This document shows, piece by piece, positions 48,199 through 58,982 of a stretch of DNA of 64,000 nt (position 1 is the stretch's first letter; every line of letters begins with the position of its first letter). The notes beneath the pieces were generated by a model. It did no database searches. It had not been told where the DNA came from and was given only the letters and a program-made list of their open reading frames with translations. This DNA is from Polaromonas glacialis (lineage in GTDB: Bacteria; Pseudomonadota; Gammaproteobacteria; Burkholderiales; Burkholderiaceae_C), in NCBI RefSeq assembly GCF_000709345.1, contig NZ_KL448323.1, positions 3,800,808 to 3,864,807 on the forward strand, given 5' to 3'. The translations under genes and the position numbers were made by a program.

Positions 48199-48906
48199 AT
48201 GTCAACAGACCTGACCCTTCACCAGCGCCGCAGGCAGCCCTCCACCGACGAGCTGAACAGCATTCCGTGGCTGGCCCTGCTGCGCCCCGACGAGCGCGCG
48301 CGCGCGGCGGCCAGCCTGCAGGTTGGCGATGCGCAGGCCGGCGACTATGTGTGCCGCGTCGGCAAGCCGGTAACCTACTGGTTCGGCGTGGTCGAAGGGC
48401 TGCTCAAGATGAGCGCCGACAATGCGCAGGGCCTGACCATGACCTTTGCCGGCCTGCCGCCCGGCGGCTGGTTTGGCGAAGGCACGGCGCTCAAGCGAGA
48501 GCCCTACCGCTACAACATCCAGGCGCTGCGCAAAAGCGTGGTGGCCGGCCTGCCGATTGAAAGCTTCCACTGGCTGCTCGACCATTCCATCGGCTTCAAC
48601 CGTTTTGTCATGAACCAGCTCAACGAGCGCCTGGGCCAGTTCATTTCAGCGCGCGAGATCGACCGCATGAACAACCCCGACCAGCGCGTGGCGCGCAGCC
48701 TGGCGGCGCTGTTCAATCCGGTGCTTTACCCCGGCGTGGGCGAGGTGCTGCGCATCACGCAGCAGGAGATGGCCTACCTGGTCGGCCTGTCGCGCCAGCG
48801 GGTCAACGAGTCACTGCGAACGCTGGAGGCGCAGGGCATTATTCGCGTTGAATACGGCGGCCTGCGGGTGCTCGACCTCAAGGCGCTGCGCTGCGGCAGT
48901 TTTTAA
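48199..48906 (+). CDS. Crp/Fnr family transcriptional regulator
   Basis: A 235-aa regulator: an N-terminal cyclic-nucleotide-type sensor barrel (about residues 25-140, VGKPVTYWFGVVEGLLKMSADN, LPPGGWFGEGTALK) and a C-terminal winged helix with ITQQEMAYLVGLSRQRVNESL and GIIRVEYGGLRVLDL. The Fnr-type N-terminal Cys cluster is absent, so it does not bind an Fe-S cluster in the Fnr manner. Divergent from a Liv-type binding-protein gene, it probably controls the transport/CoA-ligase cluster. The ATG at 48199 follows weak ribosome binding signals. Confidence 0.92.
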   Translation: MSTDLTLHQRRRQPSTDELNSIPWLALLRPDERARAAASLQVGDAQAGDYVCRVGKPVTYWFGVVEGLLKMSADNAQGLTMTFAGLPPGGWFGEGTALKREPYRYNIQALRKSVVAGLPIESFHWLLDHSIGFNRFVMNQLNERLGQFISAREIDRMNNPDQRVARSLAALFNPVLYPGVGEVLRITQQEMAYLVGLSRQRVNESLRTLEAQGIIRVEYGGLRVLDLKALRCGSF

Positions 48907-48907
48907 T

Positions 48908-48963
48908 AAAAAAATACGCTTTGCGCAGGTTGCGCATGTGTTTTTAGCTATTAAATTAATAGC
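48908..48963 (+). repeat. dispersed GCTAT-type repeat, copy 5
   Basis: AAAAAATACGCTTTGCGCA, a TGCGCA pair, then GCTATTAAATTAATAGC (48947-48963). It lies just after the Crp/Fnr stop and upstream of the kdp operon. The AT-rich palindrome could serve as a terminator for the Crp/Fnr gene. The remaining gap to 49099 should hold the kdp promoter; no clear KdpE site is visible by eye. Confidence 0.65.
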
Positions 48964-49099
48964 ATTGACGGTTGAATGTGCCATCGCAGCCGGCGACAGC
49001 ATTTTTACGCTTTCTTTATACGGCGCCAGCGTTCTTCTACCCCGTTTTTATACCCCCAAAGCTAAGCTTCCTTTCATCGTTTTACGTGGGAGAAGGTGA

Positions 49100-49204
49100 A
49101 TGGATATTGCTTATGTCGCAGGGCTGGCCCTGCTGTGGGGCTTGACGGCGCTGCTGGTCCGGGGTTTCAAAAATCTCGATCAACCGCAGGGAGGCCGCCC
49201 ATGA
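49100..49204 (+). CDS. small single-pass membrane protein upstream of kdpF
   Basis: A 34-aa peptide, MDIAYVAGLALLWGLTALLV with tail [14 protein letters not shown]. One membrane segment occupies residues 3-20, followed by a basic, polar tail, and AGAAGG precedes the ATG. Its stop overlaps the kdpF start (ATGA), so it is coupled to kdpFABC. The same kind of tiny ORF is found before kdpF in some relatives, but its function is unknown; it may be a second Kdp accessory peptide like KdpF. Confidence 0.7.
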   Translation: MDIAYVAGLALLWGLTALLVRGFKNLDQPQGGRP

Positions 49205-49299
49205 TCAGTCTTGAAGTGCTGTACGGCTTTGGCGGCCTTTGCGCCATCTTGCTGCTGGCTTACCTGGGTTACGCGCTGATCTGCGCCGAGGAGTTTTGA
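49201..49299 (+). CDS. kdpF: K(+)-transporting ATPase subunit KdpF
   Basis: A 32-aa single-membrane-span peptide ([20 protein letters not shown], then [12 protein letters not shown]) matching KdpF, the small stabilising subunit of the Kdp potassium pump. AGGGAGG is a strong ribosome binding site. It overlaps both its neighbours by 4 bp or less (ATGA at each end). Confidence 0.88.
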   Translation: MISLEVLYGFGGLCAILLLAYLGYALICAEEF

Positions 49300-51098
49300 T
49301 GAGCAGCGCTTCATGGGGCCTGCTGGCCCTTTACCTGGGCGTTTTGCTGCTGGCGGCCTGGCCGCTCGGCATCTGGCTGGCGCGCATCAGTTCGGGCCGG
49401 CTTCCAGGCTGGATGCAGCGGCTGGAAGCGCCGCTCTACCGCCTGGCGGGCACGTCGCCCGACAAGTCGATGAACTGGTGGCAGTACGCGCTGGCGTTGC
49501 TGGCGTTCAATGCCGTGGGCCTGCTGGCGGTCTATGCGCTGCAGCGTTTTCAGGCCGTGCTGCCGCTCAATCCGGCGGGCATGGCGGCTGTCTCGCCCGA
49601 CTCGGCCTTCAACACCGCCATCAGCTTTGTCGCCAACACCAACTGGCAAGGCTACGGCGGCGAGTCCACCATGAGCTACCTGACGCAGATGCTGGCGCTG
49701 GCGGTGCAGAATTTCTTATCCGCCGCCACCGGCATCGCGGTGGTGTTTGCGCTGTTTCGCGGCTTTGCCGCGCGCGCCACCGGGGCCATCGGCAACTTCT
49801 GGGTCGATGTGACGCGCATCACCGCCTGGCTGCTGGTGCCGCTGTCGCTGGTGTTCGCGCTGCTGCTGGCGGGCAATGGCGTGATCCAGAATTTTGATGC
49901 CTACAAGGACGTGGGCACGCTGGAAACCACGAGCTACCAGCAGCCTAAAACCGGTCCCGACGGCCAGCCTTTGACAGACGCACAAGGCGCTGCTGTCATG
50001 GAGGACGCCAGGACCAGCACGCAGACGCTGGCCATGGGTCCGGTGGCTTCGCAGGAAGCCATCAAGCTGCTCGGCACCAACGGCGGCGGGTTTTTCAACG
50101 CCAATTCCGCCCACCCTTACGAGAACCCGAATGCGGTCACCAATTTCTTCCAGATGCTGGCGATCTTTTTGATTCCCGCCGCGCTGTGCTTTGCCTTTGG
50201 CCGCGAGGTCGGTGACCGGCGCCAGGGCTGGGCCGTGCTGGCGGCGATGACGGTGATGTTTGTCATTGCCGTGGTCGCCATCGTGCCGGCCGAGCAGGCG
50301 GGCAATCCGCTCTTGAGCCCCCTGGGCGTTGACCAGTTGGCCAGCGCCCTGCAGTCGGGCGGCAACATGGAAGGCAAGGAAATGCGCTTCGGCATCACCG
50401 CCTCCGCTTTGTTCGCCGTCATCACCACGGCGGCGTCGTGCGGCGCCGTCAACGCCATGCACGACTCCTTCACGCCGCTGGGCGGCATGGTGCCGCTGGT
50501 GATGATGCAGCTGGGCGAAGTGGTGTTCGGCGGCACCGGAACGGGGCTCTACGGCATGCTGGTGTTTGCCATCCTGGCGGTGTTCATCTCGGGGCTGATG
50601 ATTGGCCGCACGCCGGAATACCTGGGCAAGAAGATCGAGGCGCACGAGATGAAGCTCACCTCCATCGCCATCCTGGTCACGCCGATCCTGGTGCTGGCCG
50701 GCACCGCCATCGCCGTGCTGGCAGGCGCGGGCAGGGCGGGCGTGGCCAATCCGGGCGCGCACGGCTTCTCGGAAATCCTGTACGCCTTCACCTCGGCCGC
50801 CAACAACAACGGCAGCGCCTTTGCCGGCCTGTCGGCCAACACGCCGTTCTATAACACGCTGCTGGGCGTGGCAATGTGGCTGGGGCGCTTCGGCGTGATC
50901 GTGCCGGTGCTGGCGATTGCCGGCAGCCTGGCCGCCAAGAAGCGACTGCCCGTCACGGCTGGCACGATGCCGACGCATGGCCCGCTGTTCGTCATGCTGC
51001 TGATCGGCACCGTACTGCTGGTCGGGCTGCTCAATTACGTGCCAGCGCTGGCGCTGGGCCCGGTGGTCGAGCACCTGATGCTGTGGCCCGGTCAATAA
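49299..51098 (+). CDS. kdpA: potassium-transporting ATPase subunit KdpA
   Basis: The 599-aa potassium-binding, channel-like subunit of the Kdp P-type pump. It has about ten membrane segments and repeated filter regions, the first being [19 protein letters not shown], with [19 protein letters not shown] and [13 protein letters not shown] in later repeats. The true start is ATG 49299 (MSSASWGLL), overlapping kdpF; a longer frame upstream is not used. High-affinity potassium uptake under potassium limitation. Confidence 0.97.
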   Translation: MSSASWGLLALYLGVLLLAAWPLGIWLARISSGRLPGWMQRLEAPLYRLAGTSPDKSMNWWQYALALLAFNAVGLLAVYALQRFQAVLPLNPAGMAAVSPDSAFNTAISFVANTNWQGYGGESTMSYLTQMLALAVQNFLSAATGIAVVFALFRGFAARATGAIGNFWVDVTRITAWLLVPLSLVFALLLAGNGVIQNFDAYKDVGTLETTSYQQPKTGPDGQPLTDAQGAAVMEDARTSTQTLAMGPVASQEAIKLLGTNGGGFFNANSAHPYENPNAVTNFFQMLAIFLIPAALCFAFGREVGDRRQGWAVLAAMTVMFVIAVVAIVPAEQAGNPLLSPLGVDQLASALQSGGNMEGKEMRFGITASALFAVITTAASCGAVNAMHDSFTPLGGMVPLVMMQLGEVVFGGTGTGLYGMLVFAILAVFISGLMIGRTPEYLGKKIEAHEMKLTSIAILVTPILVLAGTAIAVLAGAGRAGVANPGAHGFSEILYAFTSAANNNGSAFAGLSANTPFYNTLLGVAMWLGRFGVIVPVLAIAGSLAAKKRLPVTAGTMPTHGPLFVMLLIGTVLLVGLLNYVPALALGPVVEHLMLWPGQ

Positions 51099-51117
51099 AC
51101 CGCAAGGTATTACAACC

Positions 51118-53193
<2,076 letters not shown>

Positions 53194-53212
53194 ATTTTCA
53201 AAGGAGTCCATT

Positions 53213-53803
53213 ATGAAAAACATACTTCGTCCCGCGCTGGTCCTGTTTCTGTTGCTTACGCTGCTGACCGGCGTGGCCTATCCGCTGGCCGTCACCGGCG
53301 CGGCGCGGCTGCTGTTTCCGGACCAAGCCGCTGGCAGCCTGATCCTGCGCGATGGCAAGCCGGTCGGCTCCGCGCTGATCGGCCAGAACTTCACCGACCC
53401 CGGCCATTTCTGGGGCCGTCCGTCGGCCACCGGCCCCATGCCCTACAACGCCTCGGCGTCCGGCGGCTCCAACCTGGGGCCGCTGAACCCCGCGCTGGTC
53501 GATGCCGTCAAGGGCCGCATAGACGCCCTGCGCGCCGCCGATCCGGGCAATGCCGGCCCCGTGCCGGTCGATCTGGTGACCGCCTCGGCCAGCGGGCTCG
53601 ATCCGCATATCAGCCCGGCCGCTGCCGGCTACCAGGCCGCGCGCGTCGCCCGGGTGCGCGGGTTGCCGCTGGAAAAGGTGCAGCAACTGGTCACGCAGGA
53701 AACCGAAACGCCGCTGTTCGGGCTGCTGGGCGAGCCGCGCGTGCATGTGCTCAGGCTTAACCTGGCGCTCGATGCGCTCAAGCGCGTCAATGCGCCGGGC
53801 TGA
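53213..53803 (+). CDS. kdpC: potassium-transporting ATPase subunit KdpC
   Basis: A 196-aa subunit with one N-terminal membrane span ([20 protein letters not shown]) and a periplasmic-side domain with [22 protein letters not shown] and [18 protein letters not shown], conserved in KdpC. It joins KdpA and KdpB. AAGGAG precedes ATG 53213. Normal length. Confidence 0.97.
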   Translation: MKNILRPALVLFLLLTLLTGVAYPLAVTGAARLLFPDQAAGSLILRDGKPVGSALIGQNFTDPGHFWGRPSATGPMPYNASASGGSNLGPLNPALVDAVKGRIDALRAADPGNAGPVPVDLVTASASGLDPHISPAAAGYQAARVARVRGLPLEKVQQLVTQETETPLFGLLGEPRVHVLRLNLALDALKRVNAPG

Positions 53804-53821
53804 TGCAGTAACCTGCGCACA

Positions 53822-56521
53822 ATGAACACACCCGCCAGCCAGCGCCCCGACCCTGACGAGCTGCTGCAGCGGCTGCAGCAGCAGGAAAAGCAGGGCGCGC
53901 GCGGCCGGCTGCGCATATATTTCGGCGCCAGCGCGGGCGTCGGCAAGACCTTTGCGATGCTCAGCGCCGCCCAGCGCGCGATGAAAGACGGCCGCGATGT
54001 GTTGGTCGGGGTGATCGAAACCCACGGGCGCAGCGAAACGGCCGAACTGCTGGTTGGGCTGAAGCAGCTGCCGCTGCGCGAGGTGGCCTACCGGGGCAAA
54101 ACGCTCAGGGAGTTCGACCTGGACGCGGCGCTGGCGCGCAAGCCGGACATAGCGCTGGTCGATGAGCTGGCGCACAGCAATGTGGACGGCTCGCGCCACC
54201 CCAAGCGCTGGCAGGATGTGCAGGAGCTGCTCGATGCCGGCATCGACGTCTGGTCGGCCATCAACGTGCAGCACCTGGAAAGCCTGAACGGCACGGTCGG
54301 CGCCATCACCGGCATCCGCGTCAATGAAACCGTGCCCGACACCGTGCTGGACGCGGCCGACGAGATCATCCTGGTCGATGTCACGCCCGACGAGCTGACG
54401 GCGCGCCTCAAGGCCGGCAAGGTCTACCTGCCGCAGCAGGCCGAGCGCGCGGCGCAGAATTTTTTCCGCAAGGGCAACCTGATCGCGCTGCGCGAGATTG
54501 CCCTGCGGCGCACTGCCGAGCATGTCGAGGACGATGTGCGCAGCTACCGGGTCGAAAAATCCATCGCCCCGGTGTGGAACACCGAAGGCGCGCTGCTGGC
54601 CTGCATCGGTCCGCGTGAAGGCGCCGAGCAGGCCGTGCGCACGGCGGCGCGGCTGGCCGGCCAGCTCAATGTGCGCTGGCATGCGGTGTATGTGGAAACC
54701 CCGCGCCTGCAGCGGCTCAAGGAATCCGAGCGCGACCGGATTCTGGCCGTCATCAAGCTGGCCGATGAGCTGGGCGCCGCCACCGCCGTGCTGGCGGCCA
54801 GCGATGTGGCCGCCGAACTGGTGGCGCAGGCGCAGCTGCTCAACTGCGCCACGCTGGTGGTCGGGCGGCCCGCGCCGGCGGATTGGCGAACGCTGTGGAG
54901 CGGGCGCAGCATGACGCGCCGGCTGGCCTTGCTGGCCCCCACGCTGGACATTGTGGAAGTGGGCCATGCCCAGAGCACCCGGCGCCTGGCCCCGGCTGCG
55001 CTGCGCAGCGATGACGACGCGGCTGCCGCCTGGCACGGCAGCCTGCCGCGCTATGCCTGGGCGCTGGCCAGCAGCGTGGCCATCACCGTGCTGGCCACGC
55101 CGCTGCTCAATGTTTTCGATCTGGCCAACATCGTCATGCTGTTTTTGCTGGGCACGGTGCTGGTGGCGCTGAAGTTCGGGCGCGGCCCGGCGGCGCTGGC
55201 GGCGTTCCTCAATGTCGCCGCGTTTGATTTTTTCTTCGTCGCGCCGCGCCTGTCGCTGGCGGTCAGCGACGTGCAGTATCTGGTGACGTTCGCCGTCATG
55301 CTGGTGGTCGGGCTGCTGACCGGCCAGCTCACGGCGGGCCTGCGCTTTCAGGCGCGCATCTCAAGCAGCCGCGAGCGCCGCGCGCAGTCGCTGTTCGAGC
55401 TGACGCGCGACCTGTCGGCGGCCTTGATGCCCTCGCAGGTGGCCGAGCTGGGCGAAGCCGCTGTGCAGCGCGACTTCGGCGGGCAGGCGCTGGTGCTGGC
55501 CATCGACGCCCGGGACCAGCTGGTGCCGCCCGGCCACGCGCCGCCGGGCTTTGACGCCAGCGTGGCCGACTGGGCGTTTCGCCATTCGCAGGCCGCCGGC
55601 CTGGCCACCTCAACGCTGTCGGCCCAGCCCTGGCATTACGTGCCGCTGAAGGCGACCATGCGGGTGCGCGGCGTGCTGGCTCTGCAGCCCGCAAAGCCCC
55701 GCTGGCTCTTGATTCCCGAGCAATTGCAGCAGATCGACACGCTGGCGCGGCAGATCGCCATTGCGATGGAGCGCGTGCATTACGTGGAGATTGCCCAGCA
55801 GGCGGTGGTCGAGATGGAGTCGGAGCGGCTGCGCAACACGCTGCTGGCGGCGATTTCGCACGATCTGCGCACACCGCTGACGGCGCTGATCGGGCTGGCC
55901 GAGTCGCTGCAGCGCTCGCAGCCGCCGCTGGCGCCGCAGCAGGCCGGCATGGCGCAGGCGATGACGCAGCAGGCGCGCCAGCTCAATGCGCTGGTGAGCA
56001 ACCTGCTCGACATGGCGCGCTTGCAGAACGGCGCGGTCAGCCTGCACCGCGAATGGCAGTCGGTCGAGGAGGTGGTCGGTTCGTCGATTCGCGCCGCGCA
56101 GCCCGCGCTGGACGGCCGGGCGGTACGAGCCGACATTCCGCCGGATTTGCCGCTGGTCGAGTTTGACGCGGTGCTGATGGAGCGCGTGCTGGTGAACCTG
56201 CTGGAAAACGCGGCCAAATACGGCGCGCCGCCGTTTGAAATCCATGCGCGGGCGACGCAGGGCAGCCTGGTGTTGAGCGTGCGCGACCACGGGCCGGGGC
56301 TGCCGCGCGCGCTGCGCGGCCGCGAGGCCGAACTGTTCGAGAAATTCACCCGTGGCCAGAGCGAGTCGGCCACGCCGGGCGTCGGGCTGGGGCTGGCGAT
56401 TTGCAAGGCCATCGTCGATGCGCATCGCGGAAAGATCGTGGCTGGCAATGCCCCGGGCGGCGGGGCGGAGTTCACTGTGACACTGCCGCGCGGTTTGCCG
56501 CCCGAGCCGGCGCCGGAATAA
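53822..56521 (+). CDS. kdpD: two-component sensor histidine kinase KdpD
   Basis: An 899-aa sensor of potassium limitation. N-terminal KdpD domain with Walker A GASAGVGKTFAML and Walker B IALVDELAHSN, then a Usp-like domain (about 250-370), four membrane segments (about 400-500), a GAF-like region, a dimerisation domain with His680 in AISHDLRTPLTALIG and an ATPase domain ending GVGLGLAICKAIVDAH. The length is normal (E. coli 894 aa). It follows kdpC by 18 bp and precedes kdpE by 9 bp, so sensor and pump share an operon. Confidence 0.97.
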   Translation: MNTPASQRPDPDELLQRLQQQEKQGARGRLRIYFGASAGVGKTFAMLSAAQRAMKDGRDVLVGVIETHGRSETAELLVGLKQLPLREVAYRGKTLREFDLDAALARKPDIALVDELAHSNVDGSRHPKRWQDVQELLDAGIDVWSAINVQHLESLNGTVGAITGIRVNETVPDTVLDAADEIILVDVTPDELTARLKAGKVYLPQQAERAAQNFFRKGNLIALREIALRRTAEHVEDDVRSYRVEKSIAPVWNTEGALLACIGPREGAEQAVRTAARLAGQLNVRWHAVYVETPRLQRLKESERDRILAVIKLADELGAATAVLAASDVAAELVAQAQLLNCATLVVGRPAPADWRTLWSGRSMTRRLALLAPTLDIVEVGHAQSTRRLAPAALRSDDDAAAAWHGSLPRYAWALASSVAITVLATPLLNVFDLANIVMLFLLGTVLVALKFGRGPAALAAFLNVAAFDFFFVAPRLSLAVSDVQYLVTFAVMLVVGLLTGQLTAGLRFQARISSSRERRAQSLFELTRDLSAALMPSQVAELGEAAVQRDFGGQALVLAIDARDQLVPPGHAPPGFDASVADWAFRHSQAAGLATSTLSAQPWHYVPLKATMRVRGVLALQPAKPRWLLIPEQLQQIDTLARQIAIAMERVHYVEIAQQAVVEMESERLRNTLLAAISHDLRTPLTALIGLAESLQRSQPPLAPQQAGMAQAMTQQARQLNALVSNLLDMARLQNGAVSLHREWQSVEEVVGSSIRAAQPALDGRAVRADIPPDLPLVEFDAVLMERVLVNLLENAAKYGAPPFEIHARATQGSLVLSVRDHGPGLPRALRGREAELFEKFTRGQSESATPGVGLGLAICKAIVDAHRGKIVAGNAPGGGAEFTVTLPRGLPPEPAPE

Positions 56522-56530
56522 ACTCTGCCG

Positions 56531-57235
56531 ATGCCCATTCCCATTGTTGTCATCATCGAAGACGAGCCGCAAATCCGCCGTTTTGTCCGCAGCGCGCTGG
56601 AGGCTGAGGGCTGGCAGGTGTTCGAGGCCGACACGGCCAGAAAAGGCCTGAGCGAAGCGGGCACGCGCAAGCCCGACCTGCTGGTGCTCGATCTGGGCTT
56701 GCCCGACGGCGACGGGCTGGACCTGATCCGCGACGTGCGCGGCTGGTCGGGTGTGCCGATCATCGTGCTGTCGGCGCGCAGCGGCGAAGCCGGCAAGATT
56801 GCCGCGCTCGATGCCGGCGCCGACGATTATTTGACCAAGCCCTTCGGTGTTGGCGAGCTGCTGGCCCGGGTGCGCGCCAACCTGCGCCGGCCCCGCGCCG
56901 CCGCCGCCGACGGCACGACGGCGGAAGAGGCCGACCCGGTGTTTCGCTTCGGCGCGGTCGAGGTGGACCGGCAGGCGCGACTGGTGCGCCGCGCTGGCGC
57001 GGAAGTCCACTTGACGCCCATCGAGTACCGACTGCTCAGCGTCTTGATCGCCAACGCCGGCCGGGTGCTGACGCACCGCCAGCTGCTGCGCGAGGTGTGG
57101 GGGCCGTCGCATGCCGGGCAGAGCCACTACCTGCGCATCTACATGGGCCACCTGCGGCAAAAGCTGGAGCTTGACCCGGCCCAGCCGCAGCATCTGCTGA
57201 CCGAAACCGCCGTGGGCTACCGGCTGGCGGCCTGA
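56531..57235 (+). CDS. kdpE: two-component response regulator KdpE
   Basis: A 234-aa OmpR-type regulator: receiver with Asp54 in LLVLDLGLPDGDG and Lys in YLTKPFG, then a winged-helix DNA-binding domain (about residues 130-230, LTPIEYRLLSVLIANAGRVL, HYLRIYMGHLRQKLE). It activates kdpFABC when phosphorylated by KdpD. It is last in the kdpFABCDE order. No terminator is obvious; a dispersed repeat follows. Confidence 0.97.
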   Translation: MPIPIVVIIEDEPQIRRFVRSALEAEGWQVFEADTARKGLSEAGTRKPDLLVLDLGLPDGDGLDLIRDVRGWSGVPIIVLSARSGEAGKIAALDAGADDYLTKPFGVGELLARVRANLRRPRAAAADGTTAEEADPVFRFGAVEVDRQARLVRRAGAEVHLTPIEYRLLSVLIANAGRVLTHRQLLREVWGPSHAGQSHYLRIYMGHLRQKLELDPAQPQHLLTETAVGYRLAA

Positions 57236-57238
57236 AAG

Positions 57239-57296
57239 TCAAGTAAAAATAGCCGTTTCCGCACGTCCAGAAAGCAATGTTTGCTATGGATTAAGG
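57239..57296 (+). repeat. dispersed GCTAT-type repeat, copy 6
   Basis: AAGTAAAAATAGCCGTTTCC, GCACGTCCAGAAAGC, then TTTGCTATGGATTAAGGAG; a diverged copy in the gap between kdpE and the convergent DUF2244 gene. Its right end resembles the segment inside rsmB. Confidence 0.5.
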
Positions 57297-57320
57297 AGTA
57301 AATGGCAGCGAGCCAGACCG

Positions 57321-57845
57321 CTAGGGCGCCTGCACGGGCGCACCCGCCCGTCTTGCGGCCAAAGCCAGCCTTATTTCCCGCTCCACCCGCCGTTTCTGGC
57401 CGGACGCCAGCTGCGTCGCCACCTCGACCCGCTGCGGGCTGCAGCACAGCCACAAGCGCTCCATGCGCACGCCGCTGCGCTCCAGGCGCGCCCAGGCCGG
57501 ATTCATGCGGTAGTGCGCGGTGTTCATGCCGCGCACCACCTCGATGGCCAGGTGGCCGTCCGGGCCGAAGCTGATCTGTTCGCCATCGGCCGCATGCACC
57601 ATGTAAAAAAGGTACAGCGCCCCGGCCACCGTGATCTCCAGCAGGCACCACAGCGGAATCATCCACACCCCGTGCCAGCCAAAAAACAGGGCGATGGTGA
57701 TGCTGAACGCCACCAGCGCTGCATAGCTCAGCAGCAGCTGGCCGGGTGTCAGCGCGCAGCGGCGCCTGAGTTGCCAGCAGGGTGCGTTTTCACCGGCGTC
57801 CGCAGCGGGCTGGGGGCCGTCCGGTGTCGAGGGGAGGGTGTTCAT
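57321..57845 (-). CDS. DUF2244 domain-containing membrane protein
   Basis: A 174-aa protein with two membrane segments near residues 50-66 and 72-92 (LLLSYAALVAFSITIALFFGW and IPLWCLLEITVAGALYLFYM) and a DUF2244 cytoplasmic tail (MERLWLCCSPQRVEVATQL, REIRLALAARR). The function is unknown; in relatives the family often neighbours cytochrome oxidase genes, but none is here. I used ATG 57845 (MNTLPST) since homology begins later and the upstream extension is not conserved-looking. Confidence 0.8.
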   Translation of the reverse strand: MNTLPSTPDGPQPAADAGENAPCWQLRRRCALTPGQLLLSYAALVAFSITIALFFGWHGVWMIPLWCLLEITVAGALYLFYMVHAADGEQISFGPDGHLAIEVVRGMNTAHYRMNPAWARLERSGVRMERLWLCCSPQRVEVATQLASGQKRRVEREIRLALAARRAGAPVQAP

Positions 57846-58016
57846 GGCTTGGACGATCAGGTGCGCGGCAAGGCCGAATTTTCGCAACGCCGGTAGGCGC
57901 CTGGATAAAAAAAGAAAATATACCCGTGCCCGCCCAAAAGGTCATACCGGCCCTGCGAACGACCCTATCGGCACCGGCCATCGGCGTCAGCGCAGCCGTC
58001 CTAAAATACCCCGGCC

Positions 58017-58853
58017 ATGTCCGACCAAAATTTCCCCAAACCTCCTGCCTCCGGCGCGGTGCGCATTCGCGCCACGCCGGCCGCCGACGGCGCGCCCGCG
58101 CCCACCGTCCGCCTGAACAAACGCATGGCCGACCTCGGCCTGTGCTCGCGCCGCGAGGCCGACGACTGGATTGCCCGGGGCTGGGTGCGCGTCAACGGGC
58201 TGCCTGCCGTGATGGGCCAGCCGGTGGCGGTCAACGCGCGCATCGACGTCGCCCGCGAAGCCGAGCAGCAGCAGCGCCAGCAGGTCACCATCCTGATCAA
58301 CAAGCCGGTCGGCTACGTCAGCGGCCAGGCCGAGGACGGGCATGAACCGGCGGTGGCGCTGGTGCAGCCCGAAAACCGCTGGCGCGAGTGCAACAGCCGC
58401 ATGCGCTGGGGCTTTGAACAATTGCGCGGCTTGGCGCCGGCCGGCCGGCTGGACATCGACTCGATCGGCCTGCTGGTGCTGACGCAGGACGGCCGCGTGG
58501 CGCGCCAGCTCATCGGCGAGGACTCGGAGATGGAAAAGGAATACCTGGTGCGCGTGAGCTACGGGCCTGAAAACGTCAATGTGCAGGCGGCGTTTCCCGC
58601 TGAAAGGCTGGCGCTGCTATGCCATGGCCTGAGCCTGGACGGCCAGCCGCTTCGCCCGGCGCAGGTCAGCTGGCAAAACCCCGAGCAGCTGCGCTTCGTG
58701 CTCAAGGAAGGCAAGAAGCGCCAGATCCGCCGCATGTGCGAGCAGGTCGGGCTGTTCGTGACCGGTCTCAAGCGCGTGCGCATTGGCCGCGTCAACCTGG
58801 GCCACCTGCCGATCGGCCAGTGGCGCTACCTGATGCCGCACGAGCAGTTCTGA
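58017..58853 (+). CDS. RsuA/RluF-family rRNA pseudouridine synthase
   Basis: A 278-aa enzyme that converts uridine to pseudouridine in rRNA. An S4 RNA-binding domain (residues 32-75, RLNKRMADLGLCSRREADDW) precedes the catalytic domain with Asp146 in PAGRLDIDSIGLLVLTQDG and the KEYLVRV and GKKRQIRRMCEQVGL segments. The layout is closest to RluF (large-subunit U2604) but RsuA/RluB cannot be excluded, so no symbol is given. Promoter and start: ATG 58017. It is followed by a dispersed repeat with strong hairpins that may act as terminator. Confidence 0.9.
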   Translation: MSDQNFPKPPASGAVRIRATPAADGAPAPTVRLNKRMADLGLCSRREADDWIARGWVRVNGLPAVMGQPVAVNARIDVAREAEQQQRQQVTILINKPVGYVSGQAEDGHEPAVALVQPENRWRECNSRMRWGFEQLRGLAPAGRLDIDSIGLLVLTQDGRVARQLIGEDSEMEKEYLVRVSYGPENVNVQAAFPAERLALLCHGLSLDGQPLRPAQVSWQNPEQLRFVLKEGKKRQIRRMCEQVGLFVTGLKRVRIGRVNLGHLPIGQWRYLMPHEQF

Positions 58854-58860
58854 GCGGATT

Positions 58861-58923
58861 TTTCAAGCCAAAACAACTGTTTGCGCAGGCGGGTCGTGCG
58901 CAAACAGCTATTTAATCAATAGC
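58861..58923 (+). repeat. dispersed GCTAT-type repeat, copy 7 (two hairpins)
   Basis: After TTTCAAGCCAAAACAA there is a perfect 11-bp stem CTGTTTGCGCA (58877-58887) / TGCGCAAACAG (58897-58907), directly followed by the palindrome GCTATTTAATCAATAGC (58907-58923). This is the best-structured copy of the family in the window. Confidence 0.75.
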
Positions 58924-58982
58924 GGTGTGTGGCGGGTCGCGGGGCACTGGCGCAAGCGGCCCAAACTCAGCACAATCGGCGC

